In this document: positions 1 to 7,618 of the stretch, piece after piece
Position numbering within the stretch: the first letter of the stretch is position 1
Layout: the number at the start of each line of letters is the position of its first letter
Assembly (NCBI GenBank): GCA_028718065.1
Contig: JAQUMP010000004.1
Coordinates: forward strand, 1 to 23,534
Direction of reading: 5' to 3'
Length of the DNA stretch: 23,534 bases
Source of the DNA: Chitinivibrionales bacterium
GTDB lineage: Bacteria > Fibrobacterota > Chitinivibrionia > Chitinivibrionales > FEN-1185
Translations under genes and position numbers: made by a program
Notes under the pieces: generated by a model
Databases searched by the model: none
Seen by the model: the letters and a program-made list of their open reading frames with translations, nothing else
What the model was told of the DNA's origin: nothing

Positions 1-115
1 TCCCGTTTTTTGCAGGAAACGCTCCCCGCGGAGTAGGGATATTTTGCATGCCCCCTCGTAAACAGAACCATTTTTACGTTCCGATTTACTCCTGGTCCGC
101 CGGGCGCAACAAAAT

Positions 116-952
116 ATGAATAAAAATCAATTCTCGATGGCATCGGTCCGCATTCAATTTATTTTATTTTTTTTCTTTTGCTTCGTCCACGCCGCCGAAA
201 TCCAAACAATTTCCATCCCCAGCGCGGCGATGGAGGAATCGTATCCGGCCATTGTCGTATTGCCGGATGCATACCACAAATCAAGCATGCGTTTTTCCGT
301 TATGTATCTCCTGCACGGATACAGCGGAAATTACCGTACCTGGAGCACAATTGTCCCTTTGGATTCCTTTGCCGATCGGTACAATTTGATTTTTGTCTGT
401 CCCGACGGAAATTACAATTCGTGGTATCTTGACAGTCCGCGCAAGCCGCAGTCGCGGTTCGAAACCTATATTGCGCGCGAGATGCCGCACTATATCGATA
501 GTCTTTTCCGCACCCAGGGCAGTCGTCTGGGGCGGGCGATTATGGGGTCCAGCATGGGCGGGCACGGCGCGCTCACGCTGCTCGCCCGGCACCCCGACAT
601 TTTTTGCGGCGCGGCCGGTTTGAGCGGCATCATGGACCTGACTGAATTTCCCAAAAACTGGGACATCGCCGGAGTTCTGGGTGATTATAGCGGCAACCGT
701 AATCAATGGAGGGAACATTCGTTTGTCGGCATGATTGACAAATTGGGCAATACCAACGGCATTGTCATGCTCGATTGCGGGCGCAATGATTTTGCCCTGC
801 CGGGCAACCGCCGCGCGCACGAATTATTGACCGCCCTGGGGATCAAGCATGATTATCGCGAAATGCCCGGGAGCCACTGCCCCGAATACGTCCGGCAGAA
901 TGCGGAGTATCATGTGCGCTATTTATCGAATACATTAAAGAAACCCCGGTAG
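116..952 (+). CDS. Secreted esterase-D-type alpha/beta hydrolase
   Basis: This is a 278-aa putative esterase of the esterase D / feruloyl esterase-like family, likely acting on acyl or feruloyl esters outside the cytoplasm. The N-terminus has a hydrophobic signal peptide (about residues 11-26, with cleavage likely after VHA). The oxyanion-region motif LLHGYSG is at about residues 65-71. The nucleophile elbow G-S-S-M-G gives catalytic Ser146. A candidate Asp225 follows in CGRNDF and the catalytic His is likely His254 in PGSHCPEY. The length fits the family. The start at 116 has no convincing ribosome binding site, and the in-frame Met8 is an alternative that would keep the signal peptide. The 130-bp gap to the next gene suggests an independent transcript. 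The substrate cannot be told from sequence; S-formylglutathione hydrolase is unlikely because of the signal peptide. Confidence 0.85.
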   Translation: MNKNQFSMASVRIQFILFFFFCFVHAAEIQTISIPSAAMEESYPAIVVLPDAYHKSSMRFSVMYLLHGYSGNYRTWSTIVPLDSFADRYNLIFVCPDGNYNSWYLDSPRKPQSRFETYIAREMPHYIDSLFRTQGSRLGRAIMGSSMGGHGALTLLARHPDIFCGAAGLSGIMDLTEFPKNWDIAGVLGDYSGNRNQWREHSFVGMIDKLGNTNGIVMLDCGRNDFALPGNRRAHELLTALGIKHDYREMPGSHCPEYVRQNAEYHVRYLSNTLKKPR

Positions 953-1103
953 CGTTTCTCCTGTCAATTGCGTTGAGATCGCCATTTATGGTAAAATTGA
1001 TGCAAATGTCCTTTTTGTTTTCAGGTGAATCGATCTATTTTTAAAAAATTAAACCGGGCGCCAAAAAAAACAATATTGACATTTGGCATTGGCGGAAAAA
1101 AGA

Positions 1104-2270
1104 ATGAAAATCCTCTGGCCGCAAGAAATATTTGCATGCGTTCCGAAAGTCTATCCGGCGCCGGAGCGAAAAATGAAAGGACTGCAGGCCCTTTACTATC
1201 AGGGTTTGCCCTGGCGCGGGCGCGCCACGCGCGTGTTCGCCTGGATCGGGCTTCCCAAGCTGCGCAAAGGTGCGCGTTGTCCCGGCATGGTTTTAGTGCA
1301 TGGCGGCGGGGGCACGGCCTTTGGGGAATGGGTACGGCTCTGGACGGCGCGTGGCTATGCCGCAATATCCATGGACGTATGCGGCGGCATTCCCCAAGCA
1401 CCGCCGGTCTCGCTCGGCAACGAGCGCATGCGACACCGGTCCGGCGGGCCGCCCGGTTGGCACGATGCTTTTGCACAGGTTGACGAGCCGGTTGCCGACC
1501 ATTGGCCCTTTCACGCGATCGCCGACATCATGCTTGCCCGCACCCTGCTCGGCTCGCTTCCGCAGGTCGATGCGGCCCGCATCGGGATAACGGGCGTGTC
1601 GTGGGGCGGTTTTCTTACCTGCATTGTCGCGGGCGTGGATGCCCGTTTCCGGGTTGCGGTCCCGGTTTACGGTTGCGGATTTCTGGGCGATTGCCCCTGG
1701 TTCGGTTCCGGACTTAATAAGCTGGGAAAAAAACGCATGCAGCGCTGGCTTTCACTCTGGGACCCATCGATGTATCTGCGCCGGGCCGCCATGCCGATGC
1801 TCTGGGTCGCCGGTACCAACGATACCCATTATCCGCTCGGCGCCCTGCAAAAATCCTACCGGCTTCCGCGGGGCGAGCAATCCCTTTGTGTTCGCGTGGA
1901 AATGCCGCACGGACACGGCGGCCCCGGCGAAAAGCCCGAGGAAATTCGCGTGTTTGCAGACAACCATTTACGCGGCGCACCGGGGCTTCCGGTAATCGTG
2001 AGTCAATCGATGCACGACGGAACGTTGCGCGTGGTCTTTAGGTCCCCGCGGCCGGTTGTCAAGGCCGAGATAAACTTTACGCGAGCGACGGGGTTCTGGG
2101 AGGACCGGAAATGGCGCACTGCTCCCGCAATGCTGGACAAAAAGGAAATGATTGCGCAGGCCCCCATTCCCGATCACACCACCGTCTGCTACATGAACCT
2201 GTTCGATGATCGGAATTGCGCGGCAAGTTCGCGGCATTTGGAATTAGAAACGGATAAGGTCGTCACATGA
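1104..2270 (+). CDS. Cytoplasmic alpha/beta hydrolase, dienelactone hydrolase / acetyl xylan esterase-like
   Basis: This is a 388-aa alpha/beta-hydrolase fold protein with no signal peptide. Motifs seen are VHGGGG (residues 65-70, oxyanion region), the nucleophile elbow G-V-S-W-G with Ser166, the acid GTND with Asp240, and a histidine in MPHGHGG (His269 or His271). The family includes S9-type peptidases, acetyl xylan esterases and dienelactone hydrolases, so an exact substrate is not claimed. About 110 residues after the His form a C-terminal extension that looks like a small beta-rich domain. I chose ATG 1104 because a purine-rich stretch (GGCGGA, 1091-1096) precedes it at good distance. A TTG at 1083 would add seven residues. 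The stop overlaps the gatB start in an ATGA, so the two genes are probably translationally coupled. Confidence 0.82.
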   Translation: MKILWPQEIFACVPKVYPAPERKMKGLQALYYQGLPWRGRATRVFAWIGLPKLRKGARCPGMVLVHGGGGTAFGEWVRLWTARGYAAISMDVCGGIPQAPPVSLGNERMRHRSGGPPGWHDAFAQVDEPVADHWPFHAIADIMLARTLLGSLPQVDAARIGITGVSWGGFLTCIVAGVDARFRVAVPVYGCGFLGDCPWFGSGLNKLGKKRMQRWLSLWDPSMYLRRAAMPMLWVAGTNDTHYPLGALQKSYRLPRGEQSLCVRVEMPHGHGGPGEKPEEIRVFADNHLRGAPGLPVIVSQSMHDGTLRVVFRSPRPVVKAEINFTRATGFWEDRKWRTAPAMLDKKEMIAQAPIPDHTTVCYMNLFDDRNCAASSRHLELETDKVVT

Positions 2271-3691
2271 AATACGAAGTCGTCATCGGGCTGGAGATCC
2301 ATGCCCAGCTTCTTACCAAAACTAAAATATTTTGCCCCTGTCCTACGATCTTTGGGTCGCCTGCCAACACGCAGGGGTGTCCGGTTTGCCTGGGCCTGCC
2401 AGGCTCCTTGCCGGTGCTTAATAAGACGGCGGTCGAATTCGCCCTTATGGCCGGTTTGGCCATGGACTGCACCATCGCGCCGGAATCCATTTTTTCCCGT
2501 AAAAATTATTTTTATCCCGATTTGCCCAAGGGATACCAGATTTCGCAGTACGATCTGCCCGTCTGTCGCGGCGGGCGGATTATTCTTGATATCGATGGTA
2601 TTCCAAAAACCATCAACCTAACGCGCATTCATCTGGAAGAGGACGCCGGCAAACTCATTCACGACCAGGACGCGGATTCACTCTTTGATGTCAACCGCTG
2701 CGGCACGCCGCTGATAGAAATCGTGAGCGAGCCGGAGCTGCGCTCTCCGCAAGAAGCGTATTCGTACCTCAGCGCCATAAAGCAAATCCTGGAGTATCTT
2801 GCTATTTGCGATTGCAATATGGAAGAAGGCAGTCTGCGCTGCGACGCCAATATTTCCCTGCGCCCGTTCGGCCAGGCCAAGCTCGGCACTAAAACCGAAC
2901 TAAAGAACATGAACACGTTCCGCGGTGTGGAGAAGGCCCTGGAATACGAGATTGAACGGCAGACCGCAGTGCTTGACAGTGGCGGAGTAATCGAACAGCA
3001 GACCTTTTTATGGAACGCGGCTACGGGTACAACCGCGCCCATGCGCTCCAAAGAAGACGCACACGACTACCGCTATTTTCCCGAGCCCGATCTTGCGCCC
3101 CTGCGCATTAGCGATGAATGGGTCGGGCGCTGCGGGGCGGCCATGCCCGAACTGCCGCGGCCGCGGCGGTTGCGTTTTGTAAACGAGTACAAAATTTCGC
3201 CCTTAATGGCGGATGCGCTTACCGCGGCCCGGGCGGTGGCCGATTATTTTGAAGAGGCGCTTTTGCAGTGCAACGATGCGCCGTTGGTAGGCCATTGGAT
3301 TATGGGCGAAGTTTTGCGTGTTGTCAAGGAGAGCGACACCGGCATTGCCGCGCTTTCCCTTACGCCGGCGCGGCTCGGCGCGCTTTTAAACCTGGTGCGC
3401 GCCAACACGATTTCGGCCGCGGCGGCCAAAAAAGTTTTTAGCGTTATGCAGGCGCGCGGCGATGACCCCGGAAAAATCGTGGCGGAGCTGGGGTTAAACC
3501 AGGTCTCGGATTCATCGGAACTGGAAAAAGTCGTGCGCGCGATTTTGGAGGGCAGTCCCCAGGAAGTTTCCCGCTATAAATCCGGCGATAAAAAACTCGC
3601 TTCGTTTTTTATCGGCCAGGCCATGAAAGCCACCAAGGGCAAAGGCAATCCGCAGGAAATAAGCAGACTGGTGAGCAAACTGTTGGGTTAG
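2267..3691 (+). CDS. gatB: Asp-tRNA(Asn)/Glu-tRNA(Gln) amidotransferase subunit B
   Basis: GatB is the subunit that, within the GatCAB complex, recognises and activates misacylated Glu-tRNA(Gln) or Asp-tRNA(Asn) so that ammonia made by GatA can convert it to the amide. The 474-aa length is typical. Recognisable family segments are the N-terminal VIGLEIHAQL, the cysteine cluster with C-P-C-P and G-C-P-V-C-L-G-L-P-G, the NYFYPDLPKGYQISQ stretch, LRCDANISLRP, and the DYRYFPEPDL motif. The C-terminal 150 residues fit the YqeY-like tRNA-binding tail, ending in NPQEISRLVSKLL. The start overlaps the preceding hydrolase gene by 4 bp. gatA and gatC are not in this window, so the complex is encoded at separate loci. 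The 3' end is 1 bp from a convergent HAD gene, with no visible terminator between them. Confidence 0.98.
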   Translation: MKYEVVIGLEIHAQLLTKTKIFCPCPTIFGSPANTQGCPVCLGLPGSLPVLNKTAVEFALMAGLAMDCTIAPESIFSRKNYFYPDLPKGYQISQYDLPVCRGGRIILDIDGIPKTINLTRIHLEEDAGKLIHDQDADSLFDVNRCGTPLIEIVSEPELRSPQEAYSYLSAIKQILEYLAICDCNMEEGSLRCDANISLRPFGQAKLGTKTELKNMNTFRGVEKALEYEIERQTAVLDSGGVIEQQTFLWNAATGTTAPMRSKEDAHDYRYFPEPDLAPLRISDEWVGRCGAAMPELPRPRRLRFVNEYKISPLMADALTAARAVADYFEEALLQCNDAPLVGHWIMGEVLRVVKESDTGIAALSLTPARLGALLNLVRANTISAAAAKKVFSVMQARGDDPGKIVAELGLNQVSDSSELEKVVRAILEGSPQEVSRYKSGDKKLASFFIGQAMKATKGKGNPQEISRLVSKLLG

Positions 3692-3692
3692 C

Positions 3693-4475
3693 TTATCCGT
3701 AAATCTTGCCCAGGGAATCCACGATCGCCAGAGGTTTTTTGCCCGCCCGTTTAAGATCCGCCCGGTTCGTATCGCCGGAAAGCACAAGAATAAAATCGAT
3801 TTTGGCGCAGTCGGCCAGTTTTTTATCGGTGTAAATCCGGTCGCCGATAACGACGATTTCCTTACGGGCAAATCGGCTGAGCACCGGCGCCAGCATGGCG
3901 GGGTCGGGCTTGCCGAATATTTTGTCGGGAAGCCGCCCCGTGCATGCTTTAAGAAGGGCCATAAAGCTGCCCGCGTCGGGCAGTGCGCCCGAAGGTCCCG
4001 GGCATACCAGGTCCCGGTGCGTGGCTACGTAGGCTGTTTTTTTATTGTGCAGGAGCAGGGCCGCCCTCGCCAGTTTATTATAAGTCAATTCCGTATCGTA
4101 GCCCGCGACCACCGCCCGCGCCTTTTTCCCGCTCATGGTGCAACGAATTCCCCGGGACGTTAATTCAGCAGCCATGCGGCGCGTTCCCAGGCAAAAAACC
4201 GGCGCAAGACCCTTGACGTGCAGGTAATCGGCGCAGGCTGTAACGGGGCTGATGATGCGCTCAAGCGCCAGGCGCCGAATGCCCATTTTTTTAAGGAGTG
4301 CAAAATGACCGCGGCGGGATTGGGAAGTGTTATTGGTCATAAAAAAGAATTGAAACCGGTCGCTGTTCCGGTTGACAAAATCAATGCTGCCTTTAATCGG
4401 CCGCCGGCCAAGATAAACGGTTCCGTCGCAATCGACAACCAGTGCCTTTTTTTGTTTAAGATAATCGGTTTTCAT
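3693..4475 (-). CDS. HAD-superfamily IIA phosphatase, NagD-like
   Basis: This is a 260-aa member of HAD subfamily IIA (NagD / p-nitrophenylphosphatase / phosphoglycolate phosphatase-like), a cytoplasmic sugar- or nucleotide-phosphate phosphatase. Motif I is DCDGT with nucleophile Asp15 and general acid Asp17. Motif II is MTNNTS (about 46-51). The C2-cap region follows. Motif III is Lys189 in FGKPDP. Motif IV is GDRIYTD with Asp212 and Asp217. The usual glycine-rich segment after motif IV is replaced by KKLADCAKID, a mild deviation. It is the second gene of an operon with the YkgJ-type gene: its ATG overlaps that gene's stop (4472-4475). It converges with gatB with 1 bp between the stops. The natural substrate cannot be predicted. 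Confidence 0.9.
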   Translation of the reverse strand: MKTDYLKQKKALVVDCDGTVYLGRRPIKGSIDFVNRNSDRFQFFFMTNNTSQSRRGHFALLKKMGIRRLALERIISPVTACADYLHVKGLAPVFCLGTRRMAAELTSRGIRCTMSGKKARAVVAGYDTELTYNKLARAALLLHNKKTAYVATHRDLVCPGPSGALPDAGSFMALLKACTGRLPDKIFGKPDPAMLAPVLSRFARKEIVVIGDRIYTDKKLADCAKIDFILVLSGDTNRADLKRAGKKPLAIVDSLGKIYG

Positions 4476-5215
4476 AAAGGGAATGCGGGTTTAAGGATGA
4501 TAAGCCGGTTCCGCGCCAGGGCCCTTACCATTTCGCTGAAAGTACGCTTTGACAAGGATTGACCGTTTTCCCGGCGCAGGATCGTTTCGATCGCGCCGAG
4601 CGAATAGGTCCCGTTAATCAGGGCATAACTGCGCACCAGGAGCGCTTCGGTGATTCCATCATCCGCAAGAGCGGCCCTATTTGACACAACGCAACATTTG
4701 CCGGCCGGTTTTATCACCAAAACGGCCTCCGGCGTCCCCGGGGCGCAGAAAACGGTTTTAAGCTTGAAAAACGGATGGTGTTCAAAAACAAGGTCGTCGG
4801 ATAAATTCCCGGGCAGTCCGTCCCGGTTATCCGGCGCCGTGCCCGGTGTTTCCACCGGCTTTCCCCGGATAGGTCCGATGGTCCAACCGTCGGCGCAGGA
4901 AAATTTTTTGCACACCTGCGGCCGCTGCTCGTAAATCCGGCATTTATTTTCGGCGCTTAAATAAGAGCAGGCATTATCGCTTCCCGGTTTGAGGCGGAAG
5001 AGCCGCTGCTTACAATCGTCGGAAATTCCCCCGCAGGGGGAATTGTCGGCGGTGCAGATTTTTTCGGCGGTAAACCGACCGCTCTGGTATTCTTCTTTTG
5101 TTAAGGGAATGCTCCAGCGCCGGCAGCAGAGCGCCTGGCAGAGATCGCGCACTTCGCCGCAGGAACCGCTAAGGTACAGCAGGCCGTTTTTTCCGTCGAG
5201 AGTAAGACCGTTCAT
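4472..5215 (-). CDS. YkgJ-family cysteine-cluster protein with extra C-terminal domain
   Basis: This is a 247-aa protein whose first 110 residues match the CxxxCC / YkgJ family (putative zinc- or iron-binding). Cysteines occur at about 26, 30-31, 54, 61, 68, 83, 92, 102 and 107, and the family hallmark R-P-x-x-C-x-x-F-x-C is at 98-107. The biochemical function of this family is not established. The remaining 135 residues are not part of the usual short YkgJ protein. The last about 45 residues (NGTYSLGAIETIL, then VRALARNRLIIL) look like a small winged-helix or PqqD-like fold, which is inference only. It is the first gene of an operon with the HAD phosphatase (4-bp overlap), and diverges from the nitroreductase-like gene across 164 bp. 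Confidence 0.8.
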   Translation of the reverse strand: MNGLTLDGKNGLLYLSGSCGEVRDLCQALCCRRWSIPLTKEEYQSGRFTAEKICTADNSPCGGISDDCKQRLFRLKPGSDNACSYLSAENKCRIYEQRPQVCKKFSCADGWTIGPIRGKPVETPGTAPDNRDGLPGNLSDDLVFEHHPFFKLKTVFCAPGTPEAVLVIKPAGKCCVVSNRAALADDGITEALLVRSYALINGTYSLGAIETILRRENGQSLSKRTFSEMVRALARNRLIILKPAFPL

Positions 5216-5301
5216 AATCGCCTAAATATAGGCCAGCTTTCGGGCAAAAAGCAAGGATTAAACGGAAACGACTATTTTGCCGGGTACCCCTATTGCCGAA
5301 G

Positions 5302-5331
5302 TTGACCGCACTACCCGAAATCTGCTATTTT
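5302..5331 (+). promoter_or_regulatory. Possible sigma-70-type promoter
   Basis: TTGACC (5302-5307) and TATTTT (5326-5331) are separated by 18 bp, about 50 bp upstream of the nitroreductase-like start codon. It is the best hexamer pair in the divergent gap, but the -10 element is weak. Confidence 0.35.
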
Positions 5332-5379
5332 ATTGACCGCAGGACCCTTTAACCGCCCGGCCACGCCGGGGAGGCAACC

Positions 5380-6594
5380 ATGAATCGACGTGAAGCCGTT
5401 CAATCGATCGCCGCAGGCGCCATAGGTCTGGTGGCCCCATCCGTTTTTTTTAAAGCAATCGCAGGCGGCGCCGCGGCGCTTCCATCGCATATTGTAAACT
5501 CGGTTACGGTCGAGGCCGCTTTGAACAGCCACCTCTCCTTTCACGACGGATATTCCGGCCCTCTGCCGGACCAGATCCTCGCCAATTTGCTCTGGGCCGC
5601 CGCAAAGGCGCCCACGATCGGGGCCACCCGCGAAATTTATTTGGCCCGCGCCGACGGCGTTTACATTTACGATTCAGCAGCAAACAGCCTGACGCTGCGC
5701 ACGCCCGGCGACCACCTCTCGGAAACAAAACTGGCGTGCGAAATCGGCGTCGGCCCGGCCGCCGAAGACGCCGGCGCCGCACACTGCTTTGCCCAACTGG
5801 CGGCCAGCGCTTTCTGGAAAACGGCGTCCGACCGGCCGGTGTGCTGCCCGAAAGCGAGCGGCGCCAGCAATGCCAACGCCTATTGGGACGCGCCCTCGGC
5901 GATAAAAGGGGCGACGCTCTGCGTCGGCCGGAAAACGCTTGACTTGTCGGAAGGAATCAAAAGCAATTGCGTGGCCCTCTCCTCGGACAAGAGCCTTGCC
6001 GCTCCCGATGTTGCCGGTAAAACGGCTTTTGAAACGGCGCTGGCCGGTTTACACTATGGGCCTTCGATGCAAGGCGGTGATATTTCCATGCAGCAGCTCT
6101 CGCAAATCCTGTGGGCGGCCTATGGTTGCGCCCCGCATTCCAACGTCAGGCGCCTGACGATTGCCTCGGCCATGGCAAATTATTACTTGACTGATAAAAT
6201 ATATGCCGTCTGCGCTCCGGGCCTTTATCGCTATCATAACTGCCTGCCCGGCAGCAACCATGACTTCCGCGACCACCGGCTGGAGGCGCTGATGCCCAAG
6301 GATCTGCGGACGGGTTTGCGCGCCGCGATCGCGCGTGTCCCGGCGTACGCCGGGATGCATTTGGTCCTGTGCTCGGCCGGGACCAAGGACGTCGATTGGG
6401 AACTCTGGGAGGCCGGCGCCTGCGGCGCGGCCGCCGTTTTGCAGGCCTCGGCCCTTGGATTTGGGGGATTTTTGACCGGATCGTTGACAAACAGTGAGAG
6501 AACGGCGATCGTCAAGGCGCTCAAGCTCCCTGCCGACGAGCTTCCGCTGCTGGTGGTATCGATCGGTTTTCCCGCAAAAGGCGCTGCGGCGTAA
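5380..6594 (+). CDS. Exported protein with two tandem nitroreductase-like halves
   Basis: This is a 404-aa protein. The N-terminus MNRREAVQSIAAG has an Arg pair followed by a hydrophobic stretch, suggesting a Tat-type signal peptide, though a Sec signal is possible. It has two halves of the nitroreductase / SagB-like kind. Half one has QILANLLWAAAKAP (66-79) then GVYIYDS. Half two has QLSQILWAAYGCAP (239-252), then GLYRYHN, and the family's C-terminal pattern EAGACGAAAVLQASALGFGGF and LPLLVVSIGFP. In both halves the entry region where family members carry an R-R-S-x-R flavin-phosphate motif is replaced (ALNSHLSFHDGY, ALAGLHYGPSMQ), so FMN binding is uncertain. A strong ribosome binding site (GGGGAGG, about 5368-5374) fixes the start. 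The gene leads a same-strand pair with the SDR at 6654. No substrate is proposed. Confidence 0.75.
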   Translation: MNRREAVQSIAAGAIGLVAPSVFFKAIAGGAAALPSHIVNSVTVEAALNSHLSFHDGYSGPLPDQILANLLWAAAKAPTIGATREIYLARADGVYIYDSAANSLTLRTPGDHLSETKLACEIGVGPAAEDAGAAHCFAQLAASAFWKTASDRPVCCPKASGASNANAYWDAPSAIKGATLCVGRKTLDLSEGIKSNCVALSSDKSLAAPDVAGKTAFETALAGLHYGPSMQGGDISMQQLSQILWAAYGCAPHSNVRRLTIASAMANYYLTDKIYAVCAPGLYRYHNCLPGSNHDFRDHRLEALMPKDLRTGLRAAIARVPAYAGMHLVLCSAGTKDVDWELWEAGACGAAAVLQASALGFGGFLTGSLTNSERTAIVKALKLPADELPLLVVSIGFPAKGAAA

Positions 6595-6653
6595 TGGCCT
6601 TGCAATCTCTTCCCTGATTTATATTTTTATCTTTTTAAATACGGAGGTATTTA

Positions 6654-7607
6654 ATGCGTGCAGTCGTCATTGGAGGTACCGGCCATATAGGGACGTATCT
6701 TATTCCCGGACTGGTGGAATTGGGCTACGAAGTCACCTGTGTCAGCCTTAAGGACCGGTCGCCCTTCCAGGAGCATAAAGCCTGGAATGTTGTCAAGCAG
6801 ATCGAAGCCGACCGCATCGAGGATGAAAAAAAAGGCGCCTTCGGCGCCCGCATCGCAGCTCTGTCGCCGGATGTGGTCATCGACCTTATCTGCTTTACAG
6901 CCGATAGCGCGCGGGAGATCGTCACCGCACTCAGCGGAAAGGTCCGCCATTATCTTCAGTGCGGCAGCATGTGGGTGCACGGTCACAGCACCCAGGTGCC
7001 CGCAACCGAGGCGCTGCCGCGCCATCCTTTTTGCGAATACGGCAAAAACAAAGCCGCGGTCGAAGCATACCTTCTGGCCGAAGCCCAGCGCACGGGTTTT
7101 CCCGCCACCGTCGTACATCCGGGCCATCTTGTCGGGCCGGGATGGGCGCCGGTAAACCCCGCCGGTAACTTTAACGTGGCCGTGTTCGAAAAGATCGCGC
7201 GCGGCGAAGAGCTTTCGCTGCCCAACTTCGGCATGGAGACCGTGCACCATGCGCATGCCCAGGACGTCGCCCAGGTTTTCCTGAAGTCAATAATAAATTG
7301 GAACACTTCGGTCGGCGAAAGTTTCCAGGCCGTCTCGCCGGGGGCGCTCACGCTGCGCGGCTACGCCGAGGCCATGTACGCCTGGTTCGGGCAAACCCCC
7401 AACCTGCGCTTTATGCCCTGGGAGCAATGGAAAACAACGGTGTCCGAGGACGATGTCCGCGCCACCGAGGACCATATACGGCATAGCCCCAATGGCAGCA
7501 TCGCCAAAGGCCAGCGCCTGATCAATTATTGCCCGCGGTATACCTCGCTGCAGGCCATACAGGAATCGGTGCAGTGGTTAATCGACCACAAGAAATTAAA
7601 AATTTAA
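6654..7607 (+). CDS. NAD-dependent epimerase/dehydratase family (extended SDR)
   Basis: This is a 317-aa extended short-chain dehydrogenase/reductase. The N-terminal Rossmann motif is GGTGHIG (7-13). The catalytic pair is Y129-x-x-x-K133 (YGKNK). CGSMWVHG (103-110) sits where the catalytic Ser/Thr strand normally lies. The family acts on nucleotide sugars, sugar lactones or related hydroxyl substrates; this member is not assigned. HPGHLVGPGW and the AHAQDVAQVF segment are typical of atypical SDRs close to the epimerases. ACGGAGGT (about 6640-6647) is a strong ribosome binding site. It lies 59 bp downstream of the nitroreductase-like gene on the same strand, so cotranscription is likely. It ends 11 bp from the convergent regulator, which probably controls the cluster. 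Confidence 0.88.
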   Translation: MRAVVIGGTGHIGTYLIPGLVELGYEVTCVSLKDRSPFQEHKAWNVVKQIEADRIEDEKKGAFGARIAALSPDVVIDLICFTADSAREIVTALSGKVRHYLQCGSMWVHGHSTQVPATEALPRHPFCEYGKNKAAVEAYLLAEAQRTGFPATVVHPGHLVGPGWAPVNPAGNFNVAVFEKIARGEELSLPNFGMETVHHAHAQDVAQVFLKSIINWNTSVGESFQAVSPGALTLRGYAEAMYAWFGQTPNLRFMPWEQWKTTVSEDDVRATEDHIRHSPNGSIAKGQRLINYCPRYTSLQAIQESVQWLIDHKKLKI

Positions 7608-7618
7608 AGTGGTGTTAG

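Noticed and set aside
1..115. Possible promoter or gene end before the first esterase
   Set aside because: No hexamer pair, hairpin or open frame that stands out in this short stretch.
1076..1081. TTGACA upstream of the alpha/beta hydrolase
   Set aside because: No -10 element at 16-18 bp; the position where it should lie is in the ribosome binding region.
1025..1483. 152-aa plus-strand ORF overlapping the start of the alpha/beta hydrolase
   Set aside because: Arg/Ala-rich translation typical of an out-of-frame reading; the overlapping hydrolase frame has all catalytic motifs.
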